Part shown: piece by piece, positions 55,248-63,918 of the stretch
How the letters are laid out: each line of letters opens with the position of its first letter
How positions within the stretch are numbered: the stretch's first letter is position 1
DNA from: Planctomycetota bacterium
GTDB lineage: Bacteria; Planctomycetota; OFTM77
Length of the DNA stretch: 64,000 nt
Assembly: GCA_029260795.1 (NCBI GenBank)
Contig: JAJDCO010000040.1
Coordinates: 1 to 64,000 of the forward strand
Direction: 5' to 3'
Position numbers and translations under genes: made by a program
The notes under the pieces: model-generated
Databases searched by the model: none
Seen by the model: the letters and a program-made list of their open reading frames with translations, nothing else
Told to the model about the DNA's origin: nothing

Positions 55248-55333
55248 CTATCCCCCACCTTGGGAGAGTGAGAACCCCCATCCATGTACCGGTCGGACCC
55301 GAAGAGAGAACGCGTGCCAATATGAGTAAGCCA

Positions 55334-56224
55334 TCACGTATGCCTTTCAGATCTCCGAGCAACCAGGTGGAAACCGCTGCAGCTGAGGTCGTGATCCGAG
55401 TAGCTTTTAAACTGCGTGGCCAGAGCCGCCGTCGGGAGCCGGCGAGTAGGCTGCACCGTCGCCTCAAGACCGATCGGTTCCAAACCGGCTCCTTCCGCCG
55501 CCTCAAGGTAATCGCTGATCCTCAGGCGATTCGTCCAGGCAAAAGACTCGGAGGTCATCCACTGCCAGAGCCGGTCCGAGTATCGAAGGAAGTCGAACGG
55601 TTCGGCGTGATGATGATCCCTCAAGTCGATCTCGTGAGACGTCAGACATCCCGGCCTGAGGACTCGATGGATCTCGCGAAAACTACCCTCAACATCGTGC
55701 ACGTGTTCGAAAACAGCCTGGCTGAGCACCAGATCTACGCTGCTATCATCAAGCGGCAACCGACCATCTGGACTGACGAGAAGAGAACGCAGTCGCTCGC
55801 TTGGCCCTACGCAACGGAGCTGACTATCGATCGCTTCAAGATCGACATCCTTCGCTGCCCCTTCCCTCTCGAGGTAGTCTCGAAGATCGCGGTACACACG
55901 AGCAGATTGCAGGCCATCGACGAGGCACTCCGCATCGATACCGGTGTAAGAGCGAGCCCCCTTGCCGAGCAGGAGCAACCCAAGCGCCAGCGAACGCCCA
56001 GGTCCCAGCTCCACGACGTCGGCGCCCTCTAAAAAAAAATCGGGCAGCCGCTCGAGCCGCTTTCGATGGTTTTCGTAGACACCGACCACGTAGTCGATCT
56101 GATGCATAGGGCCGCTCGCCCGAACCCTCCTGTGCCGAAGAACTTTGCTGAGCGCGGCGCTACGCAAGAGCAGATTCTTCGCTAACCGGCTGGACACGTA
56201 GAGCCATCGTGAAACCGGGATCAT
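55334..56224 (-). CDS. Class I SAM-dependent methyltransferase
   Basis: This 296-residue protein has a SAM motif near residue 70 (VVELGPGRSLALG), the acidic strand end YTGIDAE, and the post-motif segment DLVLSQAVFEHVHDVEGSFREIHRVLRPG of methyltransferase domain 11. The last 80 residues are variable. A 9-base T run on the coding strand (codons for DFFLEG, plus-strand A9 at 56031-56039) lies just before the SAM motif and is rare in this DNA. The start is ATG 56224. The base composition is lower in GC than in the polysaccharide locus. Target unknown. Confidence 0.85.
   Translation of the reverse strand: MIPVSRWLYVSSRLAKNLLLRSAALSKVLRHRRVRASGPMHQIDYVVGVYENHRKRLERLPDFFLEGADVVELGPGRSLALGLLLLGKGARSYTGIDAECLVDGLQSARVYRDLRDYLEREGAAKDVDLEAIDSQLRCVGPSERLRSLLVSPDGRLPLDDSSVDLVLSQAVFEHVHDVEGSFREIHRVLRPGCLTSHEIDLRDHHHAEPFDFLRYSDRLWQWMTSESFAWTNRLRISDYLEAAEGAGLEPIGLEATVQPTRRLPTAALATQFKSYSDHDLSCSGFHLVARRSERHT
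56031..56039 (+). repeat. A9 homopolymer tract inside a methyltransferase gene
   Basis: Nine A in a row on the plus strand (T9 on the coding strand). It is in frame in this copy of the gene. At the local composition such a tract is unlikely by chance, and it is a potential slippage site. Confidence 0.9.
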
Positions 56225-56517
56225 TCCTTGCCTACAGCTCCAAATCTCGGAGTCGGGAGAGACGACCGGGCGTCAGGCGAACACTCCGCTGCGCTGAAAC
56301 CGAGGACCAAGTATCCTGTTGACAGCGACTGTGGCAAGAGTGAAGTTATCGCGTTTCGATCGTCCGCTGGACCACCGGCAACGCGAGCCCATCCTGTGCT
56401 GCTTTGTCGAGCGAGCCTCCCCCGAATGAGGTGTGGGCGCAAGCTTCTACAATGCGACAAGCTTCTCGGCTCGCCCAGGATCCAAGAAGCAGGCGTCTAA
56501 AGAGTTGCGAGTTCTAA

Positions 56518-57582
56518 GTGACCAGAATCAGGGCCGAAGTCTCCCGCTGGAATCCCCGACTGCGAAAGCTCCTCAAGCTGCTTCTGTGGCTTGCAATCTC
56601 CGGCGTCTGCGCGCTAATCGCTCTTGAGATCTACCTTCGAATCGCTCTCAGCATATCCGAGCCACCCAGGGACGGCTTTTTGGTCCCGAGTGATCAACCC
56701 GGCCTCTACTACGCCCTCCGCCCAAATTACGACAAGGAAGGACATGTCCAAACTGATGCTCGCGGTCTACGCTGCCGTACCAATACAGGGACGACGCCCA
56801 CAAATACAATTCTGTTCATAGGCGACTCAGTCCTCTTCGGAGGCGCGGTTGCCTACGAGCAAAACCTCTCGCATCTCCTCGAAGAAGACCTGACTCAGAA
56901 GATGCGCACTCCTGTTGCGGTGTGGAATGCCGGGATCCCTGGCTTCAACTCACAGCAGGAGTTAGCTTGGATGAGAATCAAAGCGCCAGAAGTCCAACCG
57001 CAACTGATCTTGGTCCAGTTCTGCATGAACGACTACTTGCCTCCGCCCGTCCTCGCCGAGGGGGACGGGACTCTCGATGTCACGCGATTCTCTGGAGAGG
57101 CAGGGTTTAGCGTGCGAGGACTACTCTATCGCAGTAAGGCAGTCGTTTTCCTGAAAGAGAAACTCAAAGACCTTCAGAAGGTTCGGCCCGAGTGGTTCCC
57201 GAAACGCCTTCATTATCTCCATTACATTCACAAGGGCCCCGGTTGGACCGCGTGCAAAGAAGCCTTTCGCGAGATGCAGAGAATAGCAGAGGCTCATGGC
57301 GCCAGGTTGGCGATCATCCTTTTTCCAATGGAGCCGCAGCTCCGCATCCCCGACTCGAGCCCACAAGACGACTTGCGGAGATTCTGCGCAAATGAAGGCA
57401 TTCAAGTTCTCGATCTCTTCGAGCCATTTGAAACGCATTGGCGCGAGGGCCTCTACATCGAATTCTCGCACCGACTGGGAACTGTAGACCTCGTACACCT
57501 GAGTGCCAGAGGGCACGAACTCGCCGCTCAATGTATCTCAGAGTTCATTCTCCAGGCCGGGTGTCTCATCGGACCCAAATGA
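56518..57582 (+). CDS. Membrane-anchored SGNH hydrolase
   Basis: This 354-residue protein has one N-terminal helix (about 18-45) and an SGNH domain. Ser is in IGDSVLFGG, Gly in NAGIPGFNSQQ, Asn in CMNDYLPP and Asp-x-x-His in DLVHLSARGH, so all four blocks are intact. It is not closely similar in sequence to the SGNH protein at 54177-55247. GTG 56518 is the likely start. Esterase or transacylase activity on a surface glycan is inferred. The next gene, a GT-C transferase, starts 34 bases after its stop, suggesting co-transcription. Base and codon use is less GC-rich than in the main locus. Confidence 0.88.
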   Translation: MTRIRAEVSRWNPRLRKLLKLLLWLAISGVCALIALEIYLRIALSISEPPRDGFLVPSDQPGLYYALRPNYDKEGHVQTDARGLRCRTNTGTTPTNTILFIGDSVLFGGAVAYEQNLSHLLEEDLTQKMRTPVAVWNAGIPGFNSQQELAWMRIKAPEVQPQLILVQFCMNDYLPPPVLAEGDGTLDVTRFSGEAGFSVRGLLYRSKAVVFLKEKLKDLQKVRPEWFPKRLHYLHYIHKGPGWTACKEAFREMQRIAEAHGARLAIILFPMEPQLRIPDSSPQDDLRRFCANEGIQVLDLFEPFETHWREGLYIEFSHRLGTVDLVHLSARGHELAAQCISEFILQAGCLIGPK

Positions 57583-57616
57583 TCGCTCGGCAAGAGAACG
57601 AAGAACTCTAAGCAGC

Positions 57617-59080
57617 ATGCAGAAGCCCTCCAAGATCACAGTATTGTTCGCAATTGCACTCGGGCTCCGATTGCTTGGCCTTGGCGCACGTAGTTTATGG
57701 TGGGATGAGGGTCATCAGTGGCTGATCGCCTCCGCGCCATCTCTGTCCGAGATGGTCGATCGCTGGTGGTCAAACCCGGCCGCCACCCATCCCCCCCTTT
57801 CTCATCTCATCAGCTTTGGCTTCCTTCGACTGGGTGACCAAGACTGGCTGCTTCGCCTCCCTAGCGCCATCTTGGGCGCGCTTTCGGTGCCACTACTTTA
57901 TCATCTTGCCCGAAGGTACCTCCCTTCGCCGTACGCCCTCGCCGCTGCCGCAGTGCTGACAGTCTCCCCGTTTCACATCTGGTTCAGTCAAGAAGCTCGA
58001 ATGTATGCGCTTCTCTGTCTTGCAACGCTACTGGCTACAATCTGCGCTCTGAGGCTCTCAGAGAATCCGACGGGCGCTCGACTCACAGCGTACGTCTCTT
58101 CCATCGCTCTTGCCGGATATACACACGCATTCGGGCTTCTGGTCCTTCCAATTCATGCTGCATGGTATTGGACGGAACGGCCGAATCTTTCGAAAGCTGC
58201 TCGTCGGTCCATATTGGCTGGTGGCATCCTAGGAGCGATCTTGACCTTGCCGCTGCTCGCCTTCTTTGCGTTCAGAGCCGGAGCACCATTCGAAGGCCGC
58301 CCCTTCTCATTAGCAGTTCTTCCGTATTCCCTTTACACGTTTGTCGCAGGCTTCACCCTGGGCCCGACCGTTCAAGAACTTCATGCGAGCCGCGGCTTTG
58401 ACACCCTTCTCACACACGCATTCCTGATTACTGTCGTTCTATTGGTAGGTACCGTGCTACTGATCGAAGGACTACTCCAGTTGCGCCGCCTTCCACGCGG
58501 CGGGGCTGCCCTTCTCTTCATGGGACTGTTTGTGCCTTTTGTCGCGGCTATTCTGTTTTCCCTTGTCCCTGGGTTTACTTACAACGTTCGGTACGTGTCC
58601 GCCGCTTTTCCCTTCTTCTGTGTCGTTCAAGTACTTGGCTGGAGACACCTTCGAAACCGAGGTCGTTACCGGGCGGCGGCGGCCCTTCTAGCTACCGTGG
58701 TAATCACGGTCCTTTCACTGGCGAATCTATATACCGCCCCGCTGCACTACGGGCAGGAGAACGTCCGTGGCGCCGTGGCAATCTGGACGCGGGAGCGCGC
58801 GACCGGCCAACGACTGTTCTCCTTTAGGGCATCTGCTCCAGTACTCCACTATCTGTCGACCGAGCTCAGAACACTGCATGAGGGCCTCAGCCTAGATCCC
58901 GACGAGCGACGACGGCAGCTCGATGCAAGTACCGAAATGGCAGCCCCCGAATCGATCTGGCTCCTGGTAGCAAGGGACTTCGACCGATCCGTTGAACGCG
59001 AGCTGACGATGAACTTCACGATCACGTATAGACGCGCAGTTGAGGGTGCCGATCTATATCGTCTGCAAGCGCGACGATAA
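57617..59080 (+). CDS. GT39/ArnT-like membrane glycosyltransferase
   Basis: This 487-residue protein has about ten helices and the GT-C catalytic loop RSLWWDEGHQW with the Asp-Glu pair, followed by PPLSHLI and PFHIWFSQEARMYALL, which fit PMT-like (PF13231-type) transferases. It should move a sugar from a polyprenyl-phosphate donor to a periplasmic acceptor. ATG 57617 is chosen; the frame extends upstream into the SGNH gene without support. A soluble C-terminal part of about 80 residues follows the last helix. The mobile-element debris begins 120 bases beyond the stop. Low GC relative to the rest suggests transfer. Confidence 0.85.
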   Translation: MQKPSKITVLFAIALGLRLLGLGARSLWWDEGHQWLIASAPSLSEMVDRWWSNPAATHPPLSHLISFGFLRLGDQDWLLRLPSAILGALSVPLLYHLARRYLPSPYALAAAAVLTVSPFHIWFSQEARMYALLCLATLLATICALRLSENPTGARLTAYVSSIALAGYTHAFGLLVLPIHAAWYWTERPNLSKAARRSILAGGILGAILTLPLLAFFAFRAGAPFEGRPFSLAVLPYSLYTFVAGFTLGPTVQELHASRGFDTLLTHAFLITVVLLVGTVLLIEGLLQLRRLPRGGAALLFMGLFVPFVAAILFSLVPGFTYNVRYVSAAFPFFCVVQVLGWRHLRNRGRYRAAAALLATVVITVLSLANLYTAPLHYGQENVRGAVAIWTRERATGQRLFSFRASAPVLHYLSTELRTLHEGLSLDPDERRRQLDASTEMAAPESIWLLVARDFDRSVERELTMNFTITYRRAVEGADLYRLQARR

Positions 59081-59199
59081 TATGAGATCCGGACGCAGGA
59101 GTGCTTCTGCGAGTCGCTTCGGGATGTTGGTCACCTCCCTGCAGTGCTGGAACAAGGAGCCGAGGCGTCGCGATCGACGGGCAGATCGGTACCCAACCG

Positions 59200-59592
59200 A
59201 GGCACCGACGTTCGTAGGCGTGGCGTGTGGATTCTCTGAGCTGGGCGACGTGGAACTTGTCGAAAGCGATCTTGGCCTCGGCGTAGAGCAAGTTTCCTTC
59301 GGGTCGAGCTGAGCTACGCCTTCGACATGTCCATGGTGACGACCCGGAGCGCATCGAGCTGGTTCTCATCCAGGCTCTTGGAGCCCTCGCCTTCCGTGAG
59401 TGCGTATTCCGCGCGACCACATCACACGTCAAGTTCAATGAAACGGCGACCACGCTGGTGTTGGCTGCAAGAAGCCGGTTGATGACGAGGCTTTCAAACA
59501 TCGCGGTGAACGGCGATCGCGGCTCCGCCCAATGGAGCTTCATTCGAAGGATGCCCTGCTCTTCGCGGTCGACTCTCGGCACGTCCGCTATC
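59200..59592 (-). pseudogene. Frameshifted ISL3-type transposase remnant
   Basis: Fragments typical of ISL3-family transposase appear in order on the minus strand: PRVDREEQGIL, HWAEPRSPFTAMFESLVI, then in a second frame SLDENQLDALRVVTMDMS followed by a stop, then back in the first frame YAEAKIAFDKFHVAQL. The family pattern is VPWAEPGSRFT, AVSMDMW and AKIVFDKFH. Two compensating frameshifts and missing ends show that it is dead. It abuts the IS21 right end on its upstream side. The 120 bases between it and the GT-C gene stop hold nothing recognisable. Confidence 0.75.
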
Positions 59593-59600
59593 AGGTGCGT

Positions 59601-59685
59601 ATTCCGGCGAAGCCGATCGTCCGTTCCGGGTGAAGGCGATCATTTGTTCCGACGATGCCGAGTGGTTGTTCCACTGATGGCGATC
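59601..59685 (-). repeat. IS21-type right-end repeat array (four copies)
   Basis: Four related copies of a TTCC-N7-10-GCCGATC-like unit (plus-strand ATTCCGGCGAAGCCGATC at 59601, then 59623, 59646 and 59668) are spaced 22, 23 and 22 bases apart. Multiple terminal repeats of this kind are IS21-family transposase-binding sites. They lie downstream of the truncated istB, so they mark the right end of that element. Confidence 0.75.
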
Positions 59686-59839
59686 GGTCCGGGGACGGCG
59701 CTGGATGGGTCCGTTTAGGTCGGGGTGGCGGTCAGGTCCTCCTTTCTCTTCTCCGAAGGGGAGGCGTGGCAGGTCTTCAGGTCTGGTGCTCTCGGACATG
59801 GGCAATCGCCTTGTGGAGAGTTCGGGCCGTGTCGGGCGC

Positions 59840-60409
59840 TCACTCCTTTTTCCGACCCTTGTCGCCAGACTCGCTACGGCCCTTCCTCATCGAGGCGCCT
59901 TTGAGCTCGATTCGGTGGGCGTTGTGGACGATCCGATCGCGGATGGCGTCGGCGATCGTGGGGTCGCCGATCGTGTCGTGCCACTTCGCGAGCGGGACCT
60001 GCGAGGTCACGATCGTCGATCGGCGACCGTGCCGGTCTTCGAGGACTTCGAGCAGGTCCCGGCGCTGCGGCTCGGTGAGAGGCGCGAGCCCCCAGTCATC
60101 GAGCACCAGGAGATCGGCCTTGACGAAGGTGGCGAGCACCTTGCCATAGGAGCCATCGACCCGGGCCAGGTGCAGCTCGTCGAGCAGACGCGGCACCCTG
60201 CGATAGACAGCGGTCCGTCCTTCCCGGCACGCCTTCTGGGCGAGCGCACACGAGAGCCAGGCCTTGCCGACACCGGTCGCTCCGATGAGAAGGACGTTCT
60301 CGTGCACCGCGATCCACCGGCAGGTGGCGAGCCGCTCGATGAGCGAGCGATCCAGGCCAGGCGGATGACGATAGTCGATGTCTTCGAGACAAGCGGGCTC
60401 TGATCTCAC
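59840..60409 (-). pseudogene. istB: Truncated IstB-like ATP-binding protein of an IS21 element
   Basis: This 189-residue frame matches IstB from about residue 70 of a usual 250-residue protein: CLEDIDYRHPPGLDRSLI, the P-loop GATGVGKAW, LLVLDDWGLAPLTEPQRRDLLEVLEDRHGRRSTIVTSQVP and DRIVHNAHRIELKG. IstB helps the IS21 transposase IstA. The N-terminal domain is missing, and no istA is present within 4 kb. The Walker A Thr after the Lys is replaced by Ala. Only a GTG at 60409 opens the frame. It is therefore a deletion relic, probably inactive. Confidence 0.85.
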
Positions 60410-61083
60410 TGACGCCCTGCTCAGTAAACTACCACGCCTGAGTGTCTCACCTCACGTTGACACACAGGGGAGCCGCAAAACCCGCGAAGAACGCCCGTGC
60501 CATCTAGGCTCCTTCAGAAGGCGGGCGGATCGGGCTTGTAACGCGGCCAGGTGATCATTAGTCTTCCACCTCTCCGGCTCGCGGCCGCCCAAGCAGATCG
60601 CTGTGAGCCGGTTCTAGGGATGAACACCGGCGGGCCTCCACTCCAGAGAGCGCAAGCTGCTGCGACGCCTGCCGCAACACGAAGCAGAATCAAACTCGTC
60701 ACAAAGCCGGACTTCTCTGCTGGAACGCGCAAGCCGCGAGACGGCAGAGCCGTTTGCCCGCGGTTTCAGACCCGCCATCCGGTGGAAAAGGCGCGGAACG
60801 GACGTCGAGTCTCTAGGAGGTATCACCGCGGATGGAATTCGCCCGTCCATCGAGCAAGCACCGTAGGAATCGAGAGTGGGTGCCGGAGTCGGCTTCTCCT
60901 GCCGAGTCTACCTCTTCTACCGATGCTCAAAGGCACTCAGGTCGAGTAGGCCGTCCTGCCGATCTGAACGCGAAGCCTAAGACTTGCAGCTCTCCGAGCT
61001 GGAAGGATCCCCGTTCAGATCTCGTTTCCCCGCATCCCACTAAACCTGGGACTGGGGTAACTACGCTTGCTGAGGAGTTCGGT
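60410..61083. other. Mobile-element debris and upstream region
   Basis: This 674-base stretch has no convincing gene. An imperfect inverted repeat GTGTC...GACAC at 60442-60463 may be the end of another element. Leftward frames at 60514-60732 and rightward at 60551-60949 are open, but I recognise no product. The rest is the leader region of the large gene starting at 61084, with GAGGAG just before it. Confidence 0.45.
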
Positions 61084-63918
61084 ATGCAACCTCGACGTGA
61101 GACCCAGGATACAAGTCCGAGTCGCGGCGCACGAAATGTGATCTTGTGGATGCAGATCATCATGGCGACCGTCACGCTGGCTAGCCGAGGTCTGGCTTCG
61201 GAAGTACGGCTAGAAGTAAGTCAGCTGTACACAGGCCGTGAAGCAGTCGCAGTCATCGACTGCGGAGTAGCGAACGCGCGAGGCGTCCTTCTGGCCGATC
61301 CCAACCCCGGACCAACGGACGTCCCACGGGTCGGTCAAGTGTTCCTCGGTTTTAGCCACGAGCTCCTTGACTTGCAGAGTTTCGTGACTGGCCCCGACGG
61401 CACGGCCGAAGTGCGGGTAACAGTAGGGCAAGCTCTCGAGCAGGTCGGCCGCCTGTGGCACATCCAGGCATTCGTCCAAACGCAGTCGGACCACCTGGAG
61501 GCCTCCAATCCGGTCATGCGGCGGGTACAGGCGGAGCGCTCGCTGAACCCACCCTTTCCACGACTGATGACTCTGGGCTTCCAGGGCCACTACTGGTCTC
61601 AAGGCGCAAAGTACATGATCGAGAGCGAGCACAATCAGGTTGTGCTCTGGCGAGAATCCTATGGCAACAGCCACGTCACCGAGGCGAAGAAGCGGTACCC
61701 CGGCACCTATTATGTGGCAACGTGGGATGAGTTCTTGCATGGCGACCCAGCGTCAGGACAGAACCAGAGTCCTGACGAATTCTACCTACGCGATTCCAAA
61801 GGCCAGCCGCTCCGGATCCAGTTTGAAAGCCAGTTCTTGCCGAACTCATCCCAATTCGGTGCCGTCGTGAACGGAGAGACCGCGGCTGAGCACATGGGGC
61901 GGATCTTTGTCGAGCGCCTGGATATAGCGAACGTGCCATGGGACGGTCTGGGCCACGACTGGTTCTGGATCAACATGTACGAGGGGGATACCGACTTCAA
62001 CCGTAACGGCATCAACGATGCCCATGAAGGGTTGGATAAGAACTTCGTCCACCAACAGAGCCAACGGAGCTTTCTGGAAGCGCTCAGCGGAGAATTCCGT
62101 CGTCAGTCGGGCAAGGATCCGATCCTCTACTACAATAATGGCAAGCTGGAGTCATGGAGCAACGACCTCTGTAGCGGTGCGATGGCCGAGGGCTTTCAGT
62201 GGGGTGGCCATTGGTCGCAAGTTCTCCGCAACGAGCGAGATTGGCAAGATGGACGGTCTTCCGCTCTCGACCTCGGCATGATGTTCACGCTCAAGGCAGA
62301 CGGCTTTCGGTCAGGCGAGATGAATTTCGTTCCGACGGATGAGGATTCGACGTTTCATTCGGACTCGGCCATCGTGTTCAACAAGAACATGCAAAACAAC
62401 TTTCAGCGCCTTCGCTTTGCTTTGACGATGACGCTGCTCGGATCCGGATACTTCACCTATGACTTCTTCGAACACAATCTCTCGTGGTACTACGACGAAT
62501 ATGCGCATTCGCTCGGTTATCCACTGAGCCAGCCGGTCCAGCTTCGGCTCGGCGCCCAGCAGAAACAGGTGACGTCCTGGACCGAAGATCTCGGATCGGT
62601 ATTCGTTCGCTTCTTCGAGAAGGGGACCGTGATCCACTACGCTCCGCCAAACGAAGGGGTGTATGAAGTCGAAGTGACTGAGCAGCACCTGCGCGAGGCG
62701 GCATCGAGAGCGGGTGTTCCCTGGAGCAGAGTTGCAGATGCCGAAGGAAAGGTTTACCGCATCCTCGGTAATCAGGCGCCGGTGATTGCGCTCTCAGACG
62801 ACTCGAGCCCGACCTTCCAGGCGGGCGGAAGCTGGGCTTCTGTGCAGCCGAGCCAATGGCGCAGCGCTCAAGTCGGCGTGTGGGGCGGCGGCGCTCGTGT
62901 TCGCACGCCAGGCTCCGGCTCCGATCCTGCGCGCTGGCAAGTGAAGGTGACGACATCCGATGTCTACGACGTCTTTGCAACGGTGGCGCATACCGACGGC
63001 GGCCTGGTTTCCTCAGCTCTTGATCCGAGCCGCTTTGGTGCCTCCACTTTCGCAAGCAATGCTCGCTACCGAATTCAGCATGATGGAGGAACAACGGAAC
63101 GAGAAGCAAATCTGTCTCAAAGCTATCGAAGCATCCATCTCGGCCGCTTCTACTTCCGCGACGGAGAAAACTACAGCATTGAGCTCTCAGACGCCGCGGA
63201 TGGCTTGCTTTATGCCGATTCGGTTTACCTCCAGTCCGTTCACGCACCCTACAACGACGGCCGGCAGTTCGACTCGGTCGCGCTGTTTGGAGGACCGTCC
63301 AGCCTCGATGGGATTGACTCTGCGATAGGGTACCGCAACATCGTCGGCGATGGCATCATTTTGACCAAGGCGCCTGCACAGCACAGCATCGAGCCGATCA
63401 TCATCGGAAACTACCCCGTGCAAGATACGTGGCCGGGCACGCCGGAAGCGAAGTACGTCGGGAACTGGTCAGACAAGTCCGCCGTCGAAACCGGCGACGC
63501 GCGGACCGAGAATCCCTATTGGGCCACCTTAACGTGGAACGGCTTCGTCGGTGGCGCAGGATCGCTCTTCGCCTTCGGCTACAAGGAAGCTCAACCTAAT
63601 TCAGGGGCGAGCGCAGTTTATTCGCCAACTATTCGGAACTCCGGTTTCTACCACGTGTCCGAATGGCACGGCTTCCGCGGCGATCGTGACACCGATCTTC
63701 CCGAAGCCAGCAACGTCCCCTGGTCTCTGTCGATAGACGGTGAGGAAAGGGGGACAGGCACTCTCGACCAGAGGACTGGCAAGGGCCAATGGAACTATCT
63801 CGGGACCTTCTGGCTGCGGCCGGGCCAGAAGGCTGAGTTGATACTCTCGACCGATGGAGCCGATGCGCCCGTGATCTCGGACGCGGTGCGTTTCGAGTAT
63901 GTAGGCACCCATCGCTGA
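61084..63918 (+). CDS. Secreted putative glycoside hydrolase (GHL type) with golvesin-like modules
   Basis: This 944-residue protein has a signal peptide (hydrophobic core near residues 18-33, cleavage near LASEV). ATG 61084 has GAGGAG seven bases before; an upstream open extension to 60832 is not used. Residues about 40-150 are a beta domain. A putative TIM-barrel hydrolase (hypothetical glycosyl hydrolase family 15-like) spans about 155-560, with FQGHYWSQ, DGLGHDWFWINMYEGD and an EF-hand-like DTDFNRNGINDAHE loop near residue 303. Golvesin C-terminal-like beta modules cover about 660-800 and the last about 120 residues. Golvesin modules often sit on glycan hydrolases. Substrate is unknown. 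It is next to insertion-sequence debris. Confidence 0.75.
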   Translation: MQPRRETQDTSPSRGARNVILWMQIIMATVTLASRGLASEVRLEVSQLYTGREAVAVIDCGVANARGVLLADPNPGPTDVPRVGQVFLGFSHELLDLQSFVTGPDGTAEVRVTVGQALEQVGRLWHIQAFVQTQSDHLEASNPVMRRVQAERSLNPPFPRLMTLGFQGHYWSQGAKYMIESEHNQVVLWRESYGNSHVTEAKKRYPGTYYVATWDEFLHGDPASGQNQSPDEFYLRDSKGQPLRIQFESQFLPNSSQFGAVVNGETAAEHMGRIFVERLDIANVPWDGLGHDWFWINMYEGDTDFNRNGINDAHEGLDKNFVHQQSQRSFLEALSGEFRRQSGKDPILYYNNGKLESWSNDLCSGAMAEGFQWGGHWSQVLRNERDWQDGRSSALDLGMMFTLKADGFRSGEMNFVPTDEDSTFHSDSAIVFNKNMQNNFQRLRFALTMTLLGSGYFTYDFFEHNLSWYYDEYAHSLGYPLSQPVQLRLGAQQKQVTSWTEDLGSVFVRFFEKGTVIHYAPPNEGVYEVEVTEQHLREAASRAGVPWSRVADAEGKVYRILGNQAPVIALSDDSSPTFQAGGSWASVQPSQWRSAQVGVWGGGARVRTPGSGSDPARWQVKVTTSDVYDVFATVAHTDGGLVSSALDPSRFGASTFASNARYRIQHDGGTTEREANLSQSYRSIHLGRFYFRDGENYSIELSDAADGLLYADSVYLQSVHAPYNDGRQFDSVALFGGPSSLDGIDSAIGYRNIVGDGIILTKAPAQHSIEPIIIGNYPVQDTWPGTPEAKYVGNWSDKSAVETGDARTENPYWATLTWNGFVGGAGSLFAFGYKEAQPNSGASAVYSPTIRNSGFYHVSEWHGFRGDRDTDLPEASNVPWSLSIDGEERGTGTLDQRTGKGQWNYLGTFWLRPGQKAELILSTDGADAPVISDAVRFEYVGTHR

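Noticed and set aside
59494..59805. 103-residue leftward frame downstream of istB
   Set aside because: It runs across the IS21 terminal repeat array and has no family similarity; the repeats explain the sequence.
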